Below the pieces are notes generated by a model. That model did not search any database. It saw only the letters and a list, made by a program, of their open reading frames with translations, and had not been told where the DNA came from. Shown piece after piece: positions 54,975 through 63,871 of a stretch of DNA of 64,000 nucleotides. Source of the DNA: Paenibacillus sp. GP183. Its GTDB lineage: Bacteria > Bacillota > Bacilli > Paenibacillales > NBRC-103111. Location of the stretch: positions 3,280,001 through 3,344,000 of the forward strand of contig NZ_FNSW01000001.1 in assembly GCF_900104695.1 (NCBI RefSeq), read 5' to 3'. The first letter of the stretch is position 1. The number at the start of each line of letters is the position of its first letter. Position numbers and translations under genes: made by a program.

Positions 54975-55607
54975 CTATTGCATTGCTTTTGTATTAAGTA
55001 ATTTTATTCCCATAGCAATAAAAATAATTCCTGTTAGCTTATTTATAACCGTTTCAAATTTTGAATTTCCTCTTAGTTTGTTAGTAGCCATAGAAGAAAA
55101 ATAAGCTGTGATTAGACACCATATTCCCCCAGTCAAAGTAAACGTAAGACCTAAGATAATAAAAGGAATTGGACTGATAACACCCGCACTATGAATAAAT
55201 TGAGGGAGAAATGCTAAGAAGAATAAAGCAACTTTCGGGTTTGTGACATTCGTTATCATACCTTGTAAAAATATTTTTTTATTGTCTTGTTTTGGTAAGG
55301 ATTTCTGCTCCTTTGCTGTCTTCTTTGCCAGTAACATCTTAATACCTAAATAAGCTAGATAAATTGCTCCTATAATCTTAATCACGTCAAATAAAAAAGC
55401 CGATTGCATTAAAATAACCGATAATCCAAAGGCAGCAAGCAATGTGTGAACAACAACACCAGCAGAAATTCCAAGAGCCGAATAAATCCCTGCCGTTCTG
55501 CCCTGTGAAATACTTCTGTTTACTATATACATGGTATCTGTACCAGGAGTTAAATTCAGCAGAATAGCTGTTAGTAAAAATACTTCAAAATTTATTATAC
55601 CGTACAC
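54975..55607 (-). CDS. LysE family exporter
   Basis: The 210-residue RhtB/LysE-type exporter has the hallmark LNLTPGTDTMYIVNRSISQG (within the 20-residue limit) after the first membrane segment and about six segments overall. It exports amino acids or homoserine lactones. The gene and its surroundings are more AT-rich than neighbours, which suggests separate acquisition. The 238-bp gap to the SDR gene shows nothing else. Confidence 0.88.
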   Translation of the reverse strand: MYGIINFEVFLLTAILLNLTPGTDTMYIVNRSISQGRTAGIYSALGISAGVVVHTLLAAFGLSVILMQSAFLFDVIKIIGAIYLAYLGIKMLLAKKTAKEQKSLPKQDNKKIFLQGMITNVTNPKVALFFLAFLPQFIHSAGVISPIPFIILGLTFTLTGGIWCLITAYFSSMATNKLRGNSKFETVINKLTGIIFIAMGIKLLNTKAMQ

Positions 55608-55620
55608 TTTAGACCTCCTT

Positions 55621-55929
55621 CTAATTAAATGGAATGTTCTGTTCTATTGCAGGATTACTTCCATTAAACCAGCTATCTAATTGTCTGATACCATCCTTCG
55701 AAAAATGATATGCCGAATAATACGTTTTTGTAATTGGACACGCTCCAAAATTAACAAGAGTTTTCGTTATAAGTTCCTTTACACCATCACGATTGTAATC
55801 AAAGAAGGTAAAAGCAGGAGTAATCGTTAAAATCAATTCCAATTCTGTCTGCCCACTCTCTTTCTGAGTCTTAGCGAAAGCTAAATAAGTTTTTGCTTCG
55901 GACAAATCGCTCACCTTCGCTTTGGTCAC
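55621..55929 (-). CDS. protein fragment of unknown function
   Basis: The 102-residue frame starts with GTG but has no convincing ribosome site, so it may be the 3' part of a longer lost gene. It contains FFDYNRDGVKELI, a short Ca-binding-like loop of the DxNxDGxxE type, as in VCBS or EF-hand-like proteins. AT-rich. It is 13 bp upstream of the LysE gene on the same strand. Confidence 0.45.
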   Translation of the reverse strand: MTKAKVSDLSEAKTYLAFAKTQKESGQTELELILTITPAFTFFDYNRDGVKELITKTLVNFGACPITKTYYSAYHFSKDGIRQLDSWFNGSNPAIEQNIPFN

Positions 55930-56337
55930 CTAAAATTTAACTTCACATGTTTTCCACATTTTACAATTTGCTCACCATTTTGTCACCATAAATTTTACCA
56001 TCGGTTAAATAAAAAAGCCCATATGTTTGGAATTGTTCATTTACCATATTCGTACAGCAAGTCTACCTTGTTGGGCTATGAGAATCCTACTGCAAGATTA
56101 TAGTTTATTATTCAAATTGTTTGTTTCATATATCAGCAAAGTCCCGTGATCGTCATCCGGACATCATAAAGCCGCAGCTCTTGACTGGCGTTCTCCATGA
56201 ACACCGGATTACGGTAATCATGTGTCCTTGCGGACCATTCATCTTATTAATAATCTTTTGTCGGTAATGATTAAACCAATTATGATATATTAGAAATCAG
56301 CAAATATAGAACTTTATTTTTATTGGGAGGTACCTTT
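55930..56337. other. 408-bp AT-rich intergenic region
   Basis: No gene is seen. AGCCCA (56016) and TGGGCT could pair over a long distance toward a minus-strand T run, but the loop is too large for a confident terminator. A minus-strand frame here has no start. The last 10 bp carry the ribosome site of the SDR gene. Confidence 0.5.
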
Positions 56338-57075
56338 ATGTTAAAAGGAAAAACAGCGCTGATTACCGGTTCGGCAACCGGCATCGGCCGGGAGATTGCG
56401 CTTCGTCTGGCGAGGGAAGGAGTCCATGTTACGATTAATTATTCAAAATCGGAGAAGGAAGCGCTTGAAACGCAGCGGGAGGTTGAAGCTTTAGGCGTAC
56501 AAAGTCTGTTGTATAAAGCAACGGTCGCCGATGACCTGCAGGTGAGGCAAATGGTGAAAGAAACGATAAACAAATTCGGAAGCCTGGATATTTTGGTCAA
56601 CAATGCCGGCGTCACGGATTTTGTGAAGCATGATGATTTGGAAGGGCTCAAGGAAGAACATTGGGACCGGGTGATGGATGTCAACGTCAAAGGTCTGTTT
56701 TTCTGCTGCAGGGCAGCCGCAGCTGAATTGAAGAGGCAAAAGGGTTGCATCGTCAACATTACTTCCATTGCAGGAATGACCGGTCTGGGCAGCTCAATCG
56801 CGTATGCCGCTTCCAAGGCCGCTGCTATCAGCGTGACGAAGTCGCTGGCCCGCGTTATGGCTCCGGAAGTTCGCGTGAACGGCATAGCGCCCGGGATTGT
56901 GCAGACGCGTTGGGTAGCTGGACAGGACGATCATATTAAACGCCTTGCGGAAGGTACCCCGCTGGGAAGGGTAGCTACTCCAGAGGATGTTGCCGAAGTC
57001 GCGTATTCTTTGATTGTGCATTCGCAATTTGTGACGGGCCAGACAGTGGTCGTTGATGGCGGAATGTTTATTTAA
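56338..57075 (+). CDS. short-chain dehydrogenase/reductase (FabG-like)
   Basis: The 245-residue classical SDR has TGSATGIGRE for NAD(P), the NNAG motif, catalytic Ser in NITSIAGMTG and Tyr-Lys in YAASKAA. It is a reductase of unknown alcohol or keto substrate, and not necessarily FabG. ATG 56338 is seven bases after GGGAGG. It stands alone on the plus strand. Confidence 0.9.
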   Translation: MLKGKTALITGSATGIGREIALRLAREGVHVTINYSKSEKEALETQREVEALGVQSLLYKATVADDLQVRQMVKETINKFGSLDILVNNAGVTDFVKHDDLEGLKEEHWDRVMDVNVKGLFFCCRAAAAELKRQKGCIVNITSIAGMTGLGSSIAYAASKAAAISVTKSLARVMAPEVRVNGIAPGIVQTRWVAGQDDHIKRLAEGTPLGRVATPEDVAEVAYSLIVHSQFVTGQTVVVDGGMFI

Positions 57076-57190
57076 TACCCTAAACATCATTTTTGACCTG
57101 ATTTAACAATCGCTCGAACTACCCCCTGTAACTATGGACAGATGACCAGTATATACTATTACAAAACTGATCTGGAGCAGGAGGAGTTTT

Positions 57191-57745
57191 ATGTATACTG
57201 GATTAACCGGATATCATCCTCAACATTTCCGTATTCATCCGGTTTTAGATCAAATTTTGGAAAGGTGGACTGGGGAACAAAAAGAGACTGTTCATTTGTT
57301 AATCAATAAATTTGGTTTACCAAATGAAGCAAGCTGGACAAAAATCATCTGGTATAACAATGGTCCTTGGAAGCGGACGATTGTTCATCTTGATGCAGTC
57401 CCTCATAACTTTCCGACACCCCATCTTGATTATTTGGAGCAAACCATTGATTATAAAGTGCCTGTTCAATTTTTTGATGAATTGGCACAGTTTGATGGCA
57501 GTTTATATCCAGACCGAACTGCTGGTGAAGCTACAGCTAAATGCGATCAAGAAGCGGCGAATTTTATGGCTTTAAACTTGATGCATGACATCGTTACTGG
57601 CAGGCGAAGCGTAGAAGATGCACGTCGTTTTGCAACTGAAATTGAAAAAGGACTTCGATTAAAAGGTCAATCGTCACCTTATTTCGAAAGATTCCTATTC
57701 CCAAAACAAAGTCATACTTCAGATCCCGATGTCCGCTATTTTTAA
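57191..57745 (+). CDS. protein of unknown function
   Basis: The 184-residue protein contains an N-terminal helical part, IIWYNNGPWKRTIVHLDAVPHNFPTPH region (shortened), and DRTAGEATAKCDQEAANFM. It looks like a complete, soluble protein with SD GGAGGAG, but no family is recognised. It converges with a decayed methyltransferase gene; two copies of GAATTACGGT lie in the gap. Confidence 0.6.
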   Translation: MYTGLTGYHPQHFRIHPVLDQILERWTGEQKETVHLLINKFGLPNEASWTKIIWYNNGPWKRTIVHLDAVPHNFPTPHLDYLEQTIDYKVPVQFFDELAQFDGSLYPDRTAGEATAKCDQEAANFMALNLMHDIVTGRRSVEDARRFATEIEKGLRLKGQSSPYFERFLFPKQSHTSDPDVRYF

Positions 57746-57831
57746 GTCAAATTTGTCAAACAACATATGAATTACGGTCACGCTTTGCAGACAAAGCAGT
57801 TTTCGTAGAATTGGTATTTCGGAAAGCCGAA

Positions 57832-58585
57832 TTACGGTTTAATAGCAAAGATTCTCAACCGTTTATAATCCAAAAACCAAGCACCCTCATAAAATAAATC
57901 TTTTTGGGTTTTCGTAGCAACTTTTTCAAATACACTGCTTCGTTCGCTTTCCGACAACTCCTTGAAGAAATCATCAGCAAGTCCATCTAACCAGTGATAC
58001 AGTCCATCCTTACCATCTTTCATTTTTGTTGAGCGGTCGAAATGAACTGCATAAGTTACACGAAAGCCTTGTTCTTCCAGTAAAGTGCTATATTCAGCGA
58101 TACTTGGGAAATACCAGGGATTTAAAGTGCTAGCATCAATTCCATAATCTACAAACAATACTTCGCTAATTGCCTGAATTATCGTTTCAACATTACCTTT
58201 ACCACCAAACTCAGCGACAAATCTGCCGTTATTATTCAAGCTATTCCATGCACATGACAACACTTTTTCGGCATTCTTCATCCAATGTAAAGCTGCGTTA
58301 GAGAATACAGCATCGAACCGTTCATCAAATGTAAAATCCTCAGCATTGCCATTCTGGATATTTCTTTTGTGCTTTTTCTATCATTGCGTTAGACAAATCC
58401 AGACCTGTTACGGCTGCTCCAGTTTTTTTAATTTCAAAAGCTAAATTTCCAGTGCCGCAACCTAAATCGAGAATACTTTCACCTTTTGTTGGGTTTAATA
58501 GTTCAACTACACCCTTACCAAATTCGGATACATAACCGAGTTTGTTATCGTACAATTCGGACTTCCAGACATGAACTGAACTCAT
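57832..58585 (-). pseudogene. class I SAM methyltransferase, frameshifted
   Basis: The N-terminal part has ILDLGCGTGNLAFEI (SAM motif I) and VTGLDLSNAMIEKA. After KKYP the frame is lost (about 58346-58365) and resumes as NIQNGNAEDFTFDERFDAVFSNAALHW in another frame, running to the C-terminus at 57832. The restored product would be about 250 residues of the UbiE/Tam type. ATG 58585 follows GGGAGA. Confidence 0.75.
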
Positions 58586-58697
58586 GATACCATCTCCCAA
58601 GTTTTATCTTAGAAGTATTTTCACATTATTCAAACTATAAGTAAAATATATAATATCTATCATCTTTATAGTTTCATCCTATATAGTTTGAATCGCA

Positions 58698-58729
58698 AAC
58701 GGCTGCTGATCATTAGATCGGCAGCCGTT
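58698..58729. terminator. perfect hairpin upstream of the methyltransferase gene
   Basis: AACGGCTGCTGATC and GATCGGCAGCCGTT form a 14-bp stem with one G-T pair and the loop ATTA. There is no T run on either strand, so its role as terminator is uncertain. It lies in the 309-bp gap between galT and the methyltransferase. Confidence 0.5.
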
Positions 58730-58851
58730 ACTTCTCTCAGACAATCTCTCCTTCCCAAATAGGTTTACAGATTATTTTTAAACTTCACAGCGGTAGGCTC
58801 CCGAATTAGGAGGGCAAGCCGGGGATGTCCCCCAGTTACCCAAACCTCAAG

Positions 58852-58893
58852 CAAAAAGCCAACCCCGCGCGGTGCGCAGAAGGTTGGTTTTTG
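58852..58893 (-). terminator. terminator of the gal operon
   Basis: On the minus strand AAAAACCAACC pairs with GGTTGGCTTTTT, starting just after the galT stop, with T-rich 3' end. Confidence 0.85.
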
Positions 58894-58894
58894 T

Positions 58895-60472
58895 TTACTC
58901 CCGGGCAAAGCCCGCCGCCGCCAAAAAGCGGGCAAACGATGCTTGCCCCGAAGCCGTGTGCTTGAATACGCCTGCGTCAAGCAGCACATCAAGGAATTTG
59001 GCGCCGACTTCCGCCTGCAGCACAGTATCCGCCTCCTCAGCGGAAAGGCTCGCGCCATGCTTGCCAAGCAGCTGCTCGATCCAACCGGCATGCTTATGCA
59101 GCGGATTCGCCGGATTCTCGCGAATCTCGCTTCCAAAGTCGGCCGTGCCTGAAAGCAGCCCTGCGATCTCCGCCAGCTCCTGCTGGAGACGTCCAGGCAG
59201 AACCGCAAGCCCCATCACCTCAATCAAGCCGATGTTCTCCTTCTTGATGTGATGCAGCGGATGGTGCGGATGGAAGATGCCATCCGGATGCTCTGCACTC
59301 GTCCGATTGTTGCGAAGCACCAAATCGAGCTCGTATTCGCCCTTGGCATTGTTGCGCGCAATCGGTGTAATCGTATTATGCGGGATCCGCTCCCCGCCAT
59401 TTTCCGTAAAAGCGGCAACTTCCGCCTCGGCATCGCTGTATCCCTTCCAGTCCTCCAGCAGCTTGCCTGCCAGCTTTTCCAGAGATCGCCGGTTAGACCC
59501 GTTGAGTCTGAGCACAGACATCGGCCATTTCACCACAGCTGCCTTCACCCCCGGAAAATCTGGGTGTACGAACAGCGTATCCGCATGTGCCTTTTCCATC
59601 GGAAATGCATGATGACCGCCTTGAAAGTGGTCATGGTTCAGGATGGACCCGCCGACGATCGGCAAATCCGCATTCGAGCCTATAAAATAATGCGGAAATT
59701 GATCCACAAAATCAAGCAGCCTGAAAAACGTGTTTTCCGATATTTTCATCGGGATATGCTGCTGGTGAAAAATGATGCTGTGCTCATTGTAGTACACATA
59801 AGGTGAGTATTGAAAATACCAGTATTCACCGTCAAGCTCCAGCGGAATAACCCGCAGATTCTGTCTGGCGGGGTGATCCAGCCGACCTGAGTAACCGACA
59901 TTGTCTACGCACAGAAGACACTTCGGATAGCTGCTTTGCGGCAGCGTTTTGAGCAGGGCAATTTCCTTCGGATCCTTCTCCGGCTTGGAAAGATTAATTG
60001 TCATTTCCAATTCACCATACTCCGTAGGTGCCAGCCAGTAGGCATTTTTACGAATTCGGTCCATACGAATATAGTTGGAGTCGATGGAGAATTGATAAAA
60101 AGCGTTCGTTGCCGCTTGGATCCCCTTTAATTTGGCCGTTTGCCAAAATTGATGCACGACCTCGGATGGTCGGGGGATCAGGGCACCCATGATTTTGGCA
60201 TCCAATAAGTCACGGTAAGTGTTTGTGTTCTCAGGCAGGAGCCCAGCTTCATAAGCATCGTCAAGCAGCAGCTCCAGCAGCTCGACAGGACTGTCCAGCC
60301 GCTCTTCCGGCAAGCTGCCTATATAAGGCTCTGCGATACCCAGCAGATCCATAAGGGCATTCCTCGCTGCATATACATCGAGCGGCTCCAGAAAGCCATT
60401 TTGTTTAGCGAACTGCAGCAGACGCTCAAGCGTACAGGCTGCACGTTCCGGGATGGTTCCTTTGTGTGTCAT
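58895..60472 (-). CDS. galT: galactose-1-phosphate uridylyltransferase, class II
   Basis: This Leloir enzyme moves UMP from UDP-glucose to galactose-1-phosphate. The 525-residue protein is the long Firmicute GalT type, with NHDHFQGGHHAFP, and HPHHPLHHIKKENIGLIEVMG (shortened) near the active site. Start 60472 has GAGG at eight bases; ATG 60496, overlapping the galE stop, is a possible alternative. The 3' 300 bp are GC-rich. It is the last gene of galK-galE-galT. Confidence 0.93.
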   Translation of the reverse strand: MTHKGTIPERAACTLERLLQFAKQNGFLEPLDVYAARNALMDLLGIAEPYIGSLPEERLDSPVELLELLLDDAYEAGLLPENTNTYRDLLDAKIMGALIPRPSEVVHQFWQTAKLKGIQAATNAFYQFSIDSNYIRMDRIRKNAYWLAPTEYGELEMTINLSKPEKDPKEIALLKTLPQSSYPKCLLCVDNVGYSGRLDHPARQNLRVIPLELDGEYWYFQYSPYVYYNEHSIIFHQQHIPMKISENTFFRLLDFVDQFPHYFIGSNADLPIVGGSILNHDHFQGGHHAFPMEKAHADTLFVHPDFPGVKAAVVKWPMSVLRLNGSNRRSLEKLAGKLLEDWKGYSDAEAEVAAFTENGGERIPHNTITPIARNNAKGEYELDLVLRNNRTSAEHPDGIFHPHHPLHHIKKENIGLIEVMGLAVLPGRLQQELAEIAGLLSGTADFGSEIRENPANPLHKHAGWIEQLLGKHGASLSAEEADTVLQAEVGAKFLDVLLDAGVFKHTASGQASFARFLAAAGFARE

Positions 60473-60495
60473 GATTTCACCCTCATGTTCGTCCA

Positions 60496-61482
60496 TTACT
60501 TGTTGTATCCTCGGGGATGGCTTTGATGCCACTTCCATGCACTCTCAATAATCGCTTCCAGACTGTCGCGTGAAGGCTTCCAGCCGAGCTCCCGTCTGGC
60601 ACGATCCGACGAAGCGATAAGCTCAGCTGGATCACCTGCACGGCGCGGTTCGATCACAACAGGAATCTCATGTCCGGTAACCTTGCGGGCAATATCGACG
60701 ACTTCTTTGACCGAGAAGCCTTTGCCGATCCCGAGGTTGTAAATGCTGCTGTCCGCCCCTTGACGCAGCTTCTCAACGGCAAGGACATGGGCTTCCGCCA
60801 GGTCGCTGACGTGAATGTAATCACGAATGCAGGTGCCATCCGGTGTAGCGTAATCTTCACCAAAAATGGAGATATGCGTTCTTTGCCCCAAAGCAACCTG
60901 CAGGATGATTGGGATCAGATGCGTTTCCGGACTGTGATCCTCGCCGATTTTGCCTCCGATATGGGCGCCTGCAGCATTAAAATAACGCAAGGACACATAT
61001 TTGATCCCGTGGGCGGTGTCGAACCACTTCATCATTTTTTCCATAGCCAGCTTGGTTTCGCCGTAGGTGTTGGTGGGCTGGGTACGATCGCTTTCGAGAA
61101 TCGGGATATGCTCAGGCTCACCATAGGTTGCTGCCGTGGAAGAGAATACAATTTTAGCAACACCGTATTGATTCATCTTTTCCAAAAGGCACAGGGTGCC
61201 GTAAACATTGTTGTGATAATATTTACCAGGGTCTTTCATGCTCTCGCCGACCAGGGAACTCGCCGCAAAATGAATGACCGCATCGATTGTATTTTCGCTA
61301 AAAACCTGATCCAGAAAAGCTCCGTCCCGAAGATCTCCCTCATACAGTTTACCGCCCAATACCGCTTCGCGATGCCCCTGCTGGAGATTATCCACGACGA
61401 CTACATCTTCACCTTTATCCAAAAGCTCCGCAACCGCATGCGATCCGATATATCCCGCTCCGCCTGTTACCAGTATGGCCAT
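60496..61482 (-). CDS. galE: UDP-glucose 4-epimerase
   Basis: It interconverts UDP-galactose and UDP-glucose. The 328-residue protein has the NAD loop GGAGYIGSH, the catalytic Ser-Thr in SSTAATYG and Tyr-Lys in [10 protein letters not shown]. It starts directly after galK with AAGGAGG overlapping the end of galK. Confidence 0.97.
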   Translation of the reverse strand: MAILVTGGAGYIGSHAVAELLDKGEDVVVVDNLQQGHREAVLGGKLYEGDLRDGAFLDQVFSENTIDAVIHFAASSLVGESMKDPGKYYHNNVYGTLCLLEKMNQYGVAKIVFSSTAATYGEPEHIPILESDRTQPTNTYGETKLAMEKMMKWFDTAHGIKYVSLRYFNAAGAHIGGKIGEDHSPETHLIPIILQVALGQRTHISIFGEDYATPDGTCIRDYIHVSDLAEAHVLAVEKLRQGADSSIYNLGIGKGFSVKEVVDIARKVTGHEIPVVIEPRRAGDPAELIASSDRARRELGWKPSRDSLEAIIESAWKWHQSHPRGYNK

Positions 61483-62664
61483 TTACAGTTCCTCCTTTAT
61501 TTGCTTAACACCGTCGCCAATATCGCAGACGTAAAATTCCGGCGTGAGACCCGTTTGTTCTGTATAAGCTTTGCCAACTTGATACTGGAAGGCACGGACG
61601 CTGTCTTCATGCACCAGCGAAACCGTACAACCTCCAAAACCCGCACCCGTCATACGTGAACCGAGAACACCGGGAACTTTGAGCGCTTCCGCTACCATCG
61701 TATCGAGCTCTACTCCCGTTACTTCATACAAATCACGAAGCGAGTTGTGTGAACCGACCATCAGCTTGCCGAACGCTTCCAGGTCATTCTCTTGCAGCAC
61801 CTTCATGGACTGCAGCACGCGATCAATCTCTTCTACAACATGCTGAGCTCTTCGGCGAACTGTTTCATCCGGGATCAGATGCTTGTACGCATTGAATTGC
61901 TCCAGTGTAATCTGCCCGAGCAATGTAATGTCGGGGAACTGAGCTTGCAGGTATTTTACCGCCTGCTCACACTGGCTCCTGCGCTCGTTATAAGCGGAAT
62001 CGACCAGCCCTCTGCGCTTGTTCGTGTTCCCAATGACCAGCTTGTAGCTGCCGCTTTGAAAAGGAACAAGATCATATTCCAGCGTGTCGCACATGAGCAG
62101 GATAGCGTGATCCTTCTTGCCGTTCGCCACCGCGAACTGATCCATGATTCCGCAATTTACGCCGACGAATTCATTTTCCGTCTTTTGTGCGAGCAATGCG
62201 ATCTTAACAGTGTCCGTCGGATAGCCTTCGGAAGCTAGAAGTCCATAGGCGGTTACCACTTCTATAGAAGCAGAGGAAGACAGCCCGGCTCCGTTAGGGA
62301 TTTCTCCATGGAAGAGCAGATCATAGCCGCGCGTAAGTTCAAAGCCTTGCTTAGCGAGATGCACGATAATCCCTTTAGGGTAATTCATCCAGTCATCCGC
62401 TTCATTGTAGATCAGCTCATCTATGGAGATTTGTTTGTGCAGCTTGAAATTCGTTGATGCAAAACCGACCAACCGATCCTGTCGAGGACGAATTAGCATC
62501 GTCGTTCCAAAAGTGAGAGCCGCAGGAAATACGTAACCGCCATTATAATCGGTATGCTCACCGATCAAATTGACTCGGCCCGGTGCAAAAAATACCAGAA
62601 TTTCGGATTCTGAAGCTTCATATCTATCCGTAAATTGCTGTTTCAGTACTTGAAGATCTGCCAT
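61483..62664 (-). CDS. galK: galactokinase
   Basis: It phosphorylates galactose at C1. The 393-residue GHMP kinase has GRVNLIGEHTDYNGG, GAGLSSSASIEV and TGAGFGGCTVSLV. It leads the gal operon and is divergent from an AraC regulator. Confidence 0.97.
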   Translation of the reverse strand: MADLQVLKQQFTDRYEASESEILVFFAPGRVNLIGEHTDYNGGYVFPAALTFGTTMLIRPRQDRLVGFASTNFKLHKQISIDELIYNEADDWMNYPKGIIVHLAKQGFELTRGYDLLFHGEIPNGAGLSSSASIEVVTAYGLLASEGYPTDTVKIALLAQKTENEFVGVNCGIMDQFAVANGKKDHAILLMCDTLEYDLVPFQSGSYKLVIGNTNKRRGLVDSAYNERRSQCEQAVKYLQAQFPDITLLGQITLEQFNAYKHLIPDETVRRRAQHVVEEIDRVLQSMKVLQENDLEAFGKLMVGSHNSLRDLYEVTGVELDTMVAEALKVPGVLGSRMTGAGFGGCTVSLVHEDSVRAFQYQVGKAYTEQTGLTPEFYVCDIGDGVKQIKEEL

Positions 62665-62710
62665 TACAGCACCGCCTTTGCAGTAGTTTGTTTAGATTCA
62701 TGAGTAAGTA

Positions 62711-62737
62711 TGTAACTTCAGTATACGAGATGTTACA
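62711..62737. promoter_or_regulatory. inverted repeat between galK and araC-like gene
   Basis: TGTAAC (62711-62716) and GTTACA (62732-62737) are spaced by 15 bp centred near GTATAC. It lies in the divergent control region and may be the regulator's binding site; no catabolite cre match was found. Confidence 0.4.
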
Positions 62738-62873
62738 GATAAAGACTATGGAACGATGTTATCAATACATGGAAAAATGTGACCTTCATATTTATTGGTT
62801 GAAGATTATTGTGTTATATTGGAAACATCCATGCACGATCGATTATTTGGATACAAATAAGGCGGTGAATCCC

Positions 62874-63746
62874 ATGACCCGAACGGAAAGCTATTATGTG
62901 ATCTCCAATCCTTTTCCAGATCAAGAGAGTGATTTGCTTGTTCTTTTTACTGGTGAGAGTCAGACGAAACCCGCACATCAGCTTGGACCCAAGGTGTACG
63001 ACTATTACCTGATTCATCATATTATTGCCGGTAAAGGTCGCTTCACCATTCAGGGCCAGGAGGTAGAGCTTGGATCCGGAGACAGCTTTATCATCAAGCC
63101 GGAGCAGCTTGTCTCTTACATTTCCGATGAAGAGGAGCCTTGGCATTATCGCTGGATTGCTTTTACTGGCTCACAAGCAGCCGAGCTTGTTGCATCCACT
63201 GGAATCTCGGCTCAGCAAACGATCCTCCGTACAGGCAAACGACGCCAAGTACCGATCATTTTTCGGCAGATTGGGCGAGCCTTTCATGAGAAAAAAGCGG
63301 GCTCCCATCTCAAAGCAAACGGATATCTTCATCTATTGCTGGCTGAATTCAGCGAAGCTCTTGCTCCTTCATCCCCGCTTGGCGATGTGCCGCATACCGA
63401 GAGCGAGCGCATCATAGCGCAGGCCATCCATTATTTATCTACTCAGTATGCGGAACCGATAACGATTGAAATGATGGCCGAAAGCCTCGGTTATAATCGT
63501 GCTTATCTTTCCAGATTGTTCAAACAGTATACGAAAATAACCCCGGTTACTTTTTTGCTGAAGCTGCGGATTGATAAAGCACGCCTTCTGCTGCGTGAAC
63601 GTCTGGAACTGACGGTGGAACAGATCGCTTCTTCTGTCGGCTTCCATGATCCGCTCTATTTTTCCAAGCAATTCCGCAGATGGTATGGTGTATCTCCTAC
63701 CGAGTACCGAGATCAAATGAAGCGTAAAATGCGCAATCAAATTTGA
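62874..63746 (+). CDS. AraC family transcriptional regulator, probable gal operon regulator
   Basis: The 290-residue protein has a cupin-like sugar-sensing domain (about 20-120, with IIAGKGRFTIQGQEVELGSG shortened) and a C-terminal double helix-turn-helix (about 185-285; AESLGYNRAYLSRLFKQYT, VGFHDPLYFSKQFRRWYG). ATG 62874 follows GGCGGTG. Divergence from galKET suggests control of galactose use. Confidence 0.88.
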   Translation: MTRTESYYVISNPFPDQESDLLVLFTGESQTKPAHQLGPKVYDYYLIHHIIAGKGRFTIQGQEVELGSGDSFIIKPEQLVSYISDEEEPWHYRWIAFTGSQAAELVASTGISAQQTILRTGKRRQVPIIFRQIGRAFHEKKAGSHLKANGYLHLLLAEFSEALAPSSPLGDVPHTESERIIAQAIHYLSTQYAEPITIEMMAESLGYNRAYLSRLFKQYTKITPVTFLLKLRIDKARLLLRERLELTVEQIASSVGFHDPLYFSKQFRRWYGVSPTEYRDQMKRKMRNQI

Positions 63747-63788
63747 GGAAGTCGGAAATGGGATGCAAACTCCTATTCATCCATCCAG

Positions 63789-63852
63789 AAAAAAAAACAC
63801 CCCAAACCCTGTCACAAGCATGTAATCCATGCACTTGCAGGCAGTCTGGGGT
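63789..63852 (-). terminator. terminator of the nucleoside permease gene
   Basis: On the minus strand ATACCCCA...CAAG.GCATG and CATGCTTG...TGGGGTGT form a long stem followed by nine T. It serves the leftward gene that ends at 63872. Confidence 0.85.
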
Positions 63853-63871
63853 ATTTGTGGTTTCTTGTACG

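Noticed and set aside
55990-56080. Terminator from AGCCCA/TGGGCT near a T run
   Set aside because: The stem is only six bp and the loop is over 50 bases.
58765-59208. Minus-strand frame across the gal terminator
   Set aside because: It runs in another frame over galT and its terminator hairpin; no start signal.
60670-61659. Long plus-strand frame opposite galE
   Set aside because: galE carries all family motifs on the minus strand; the plus frame has none.
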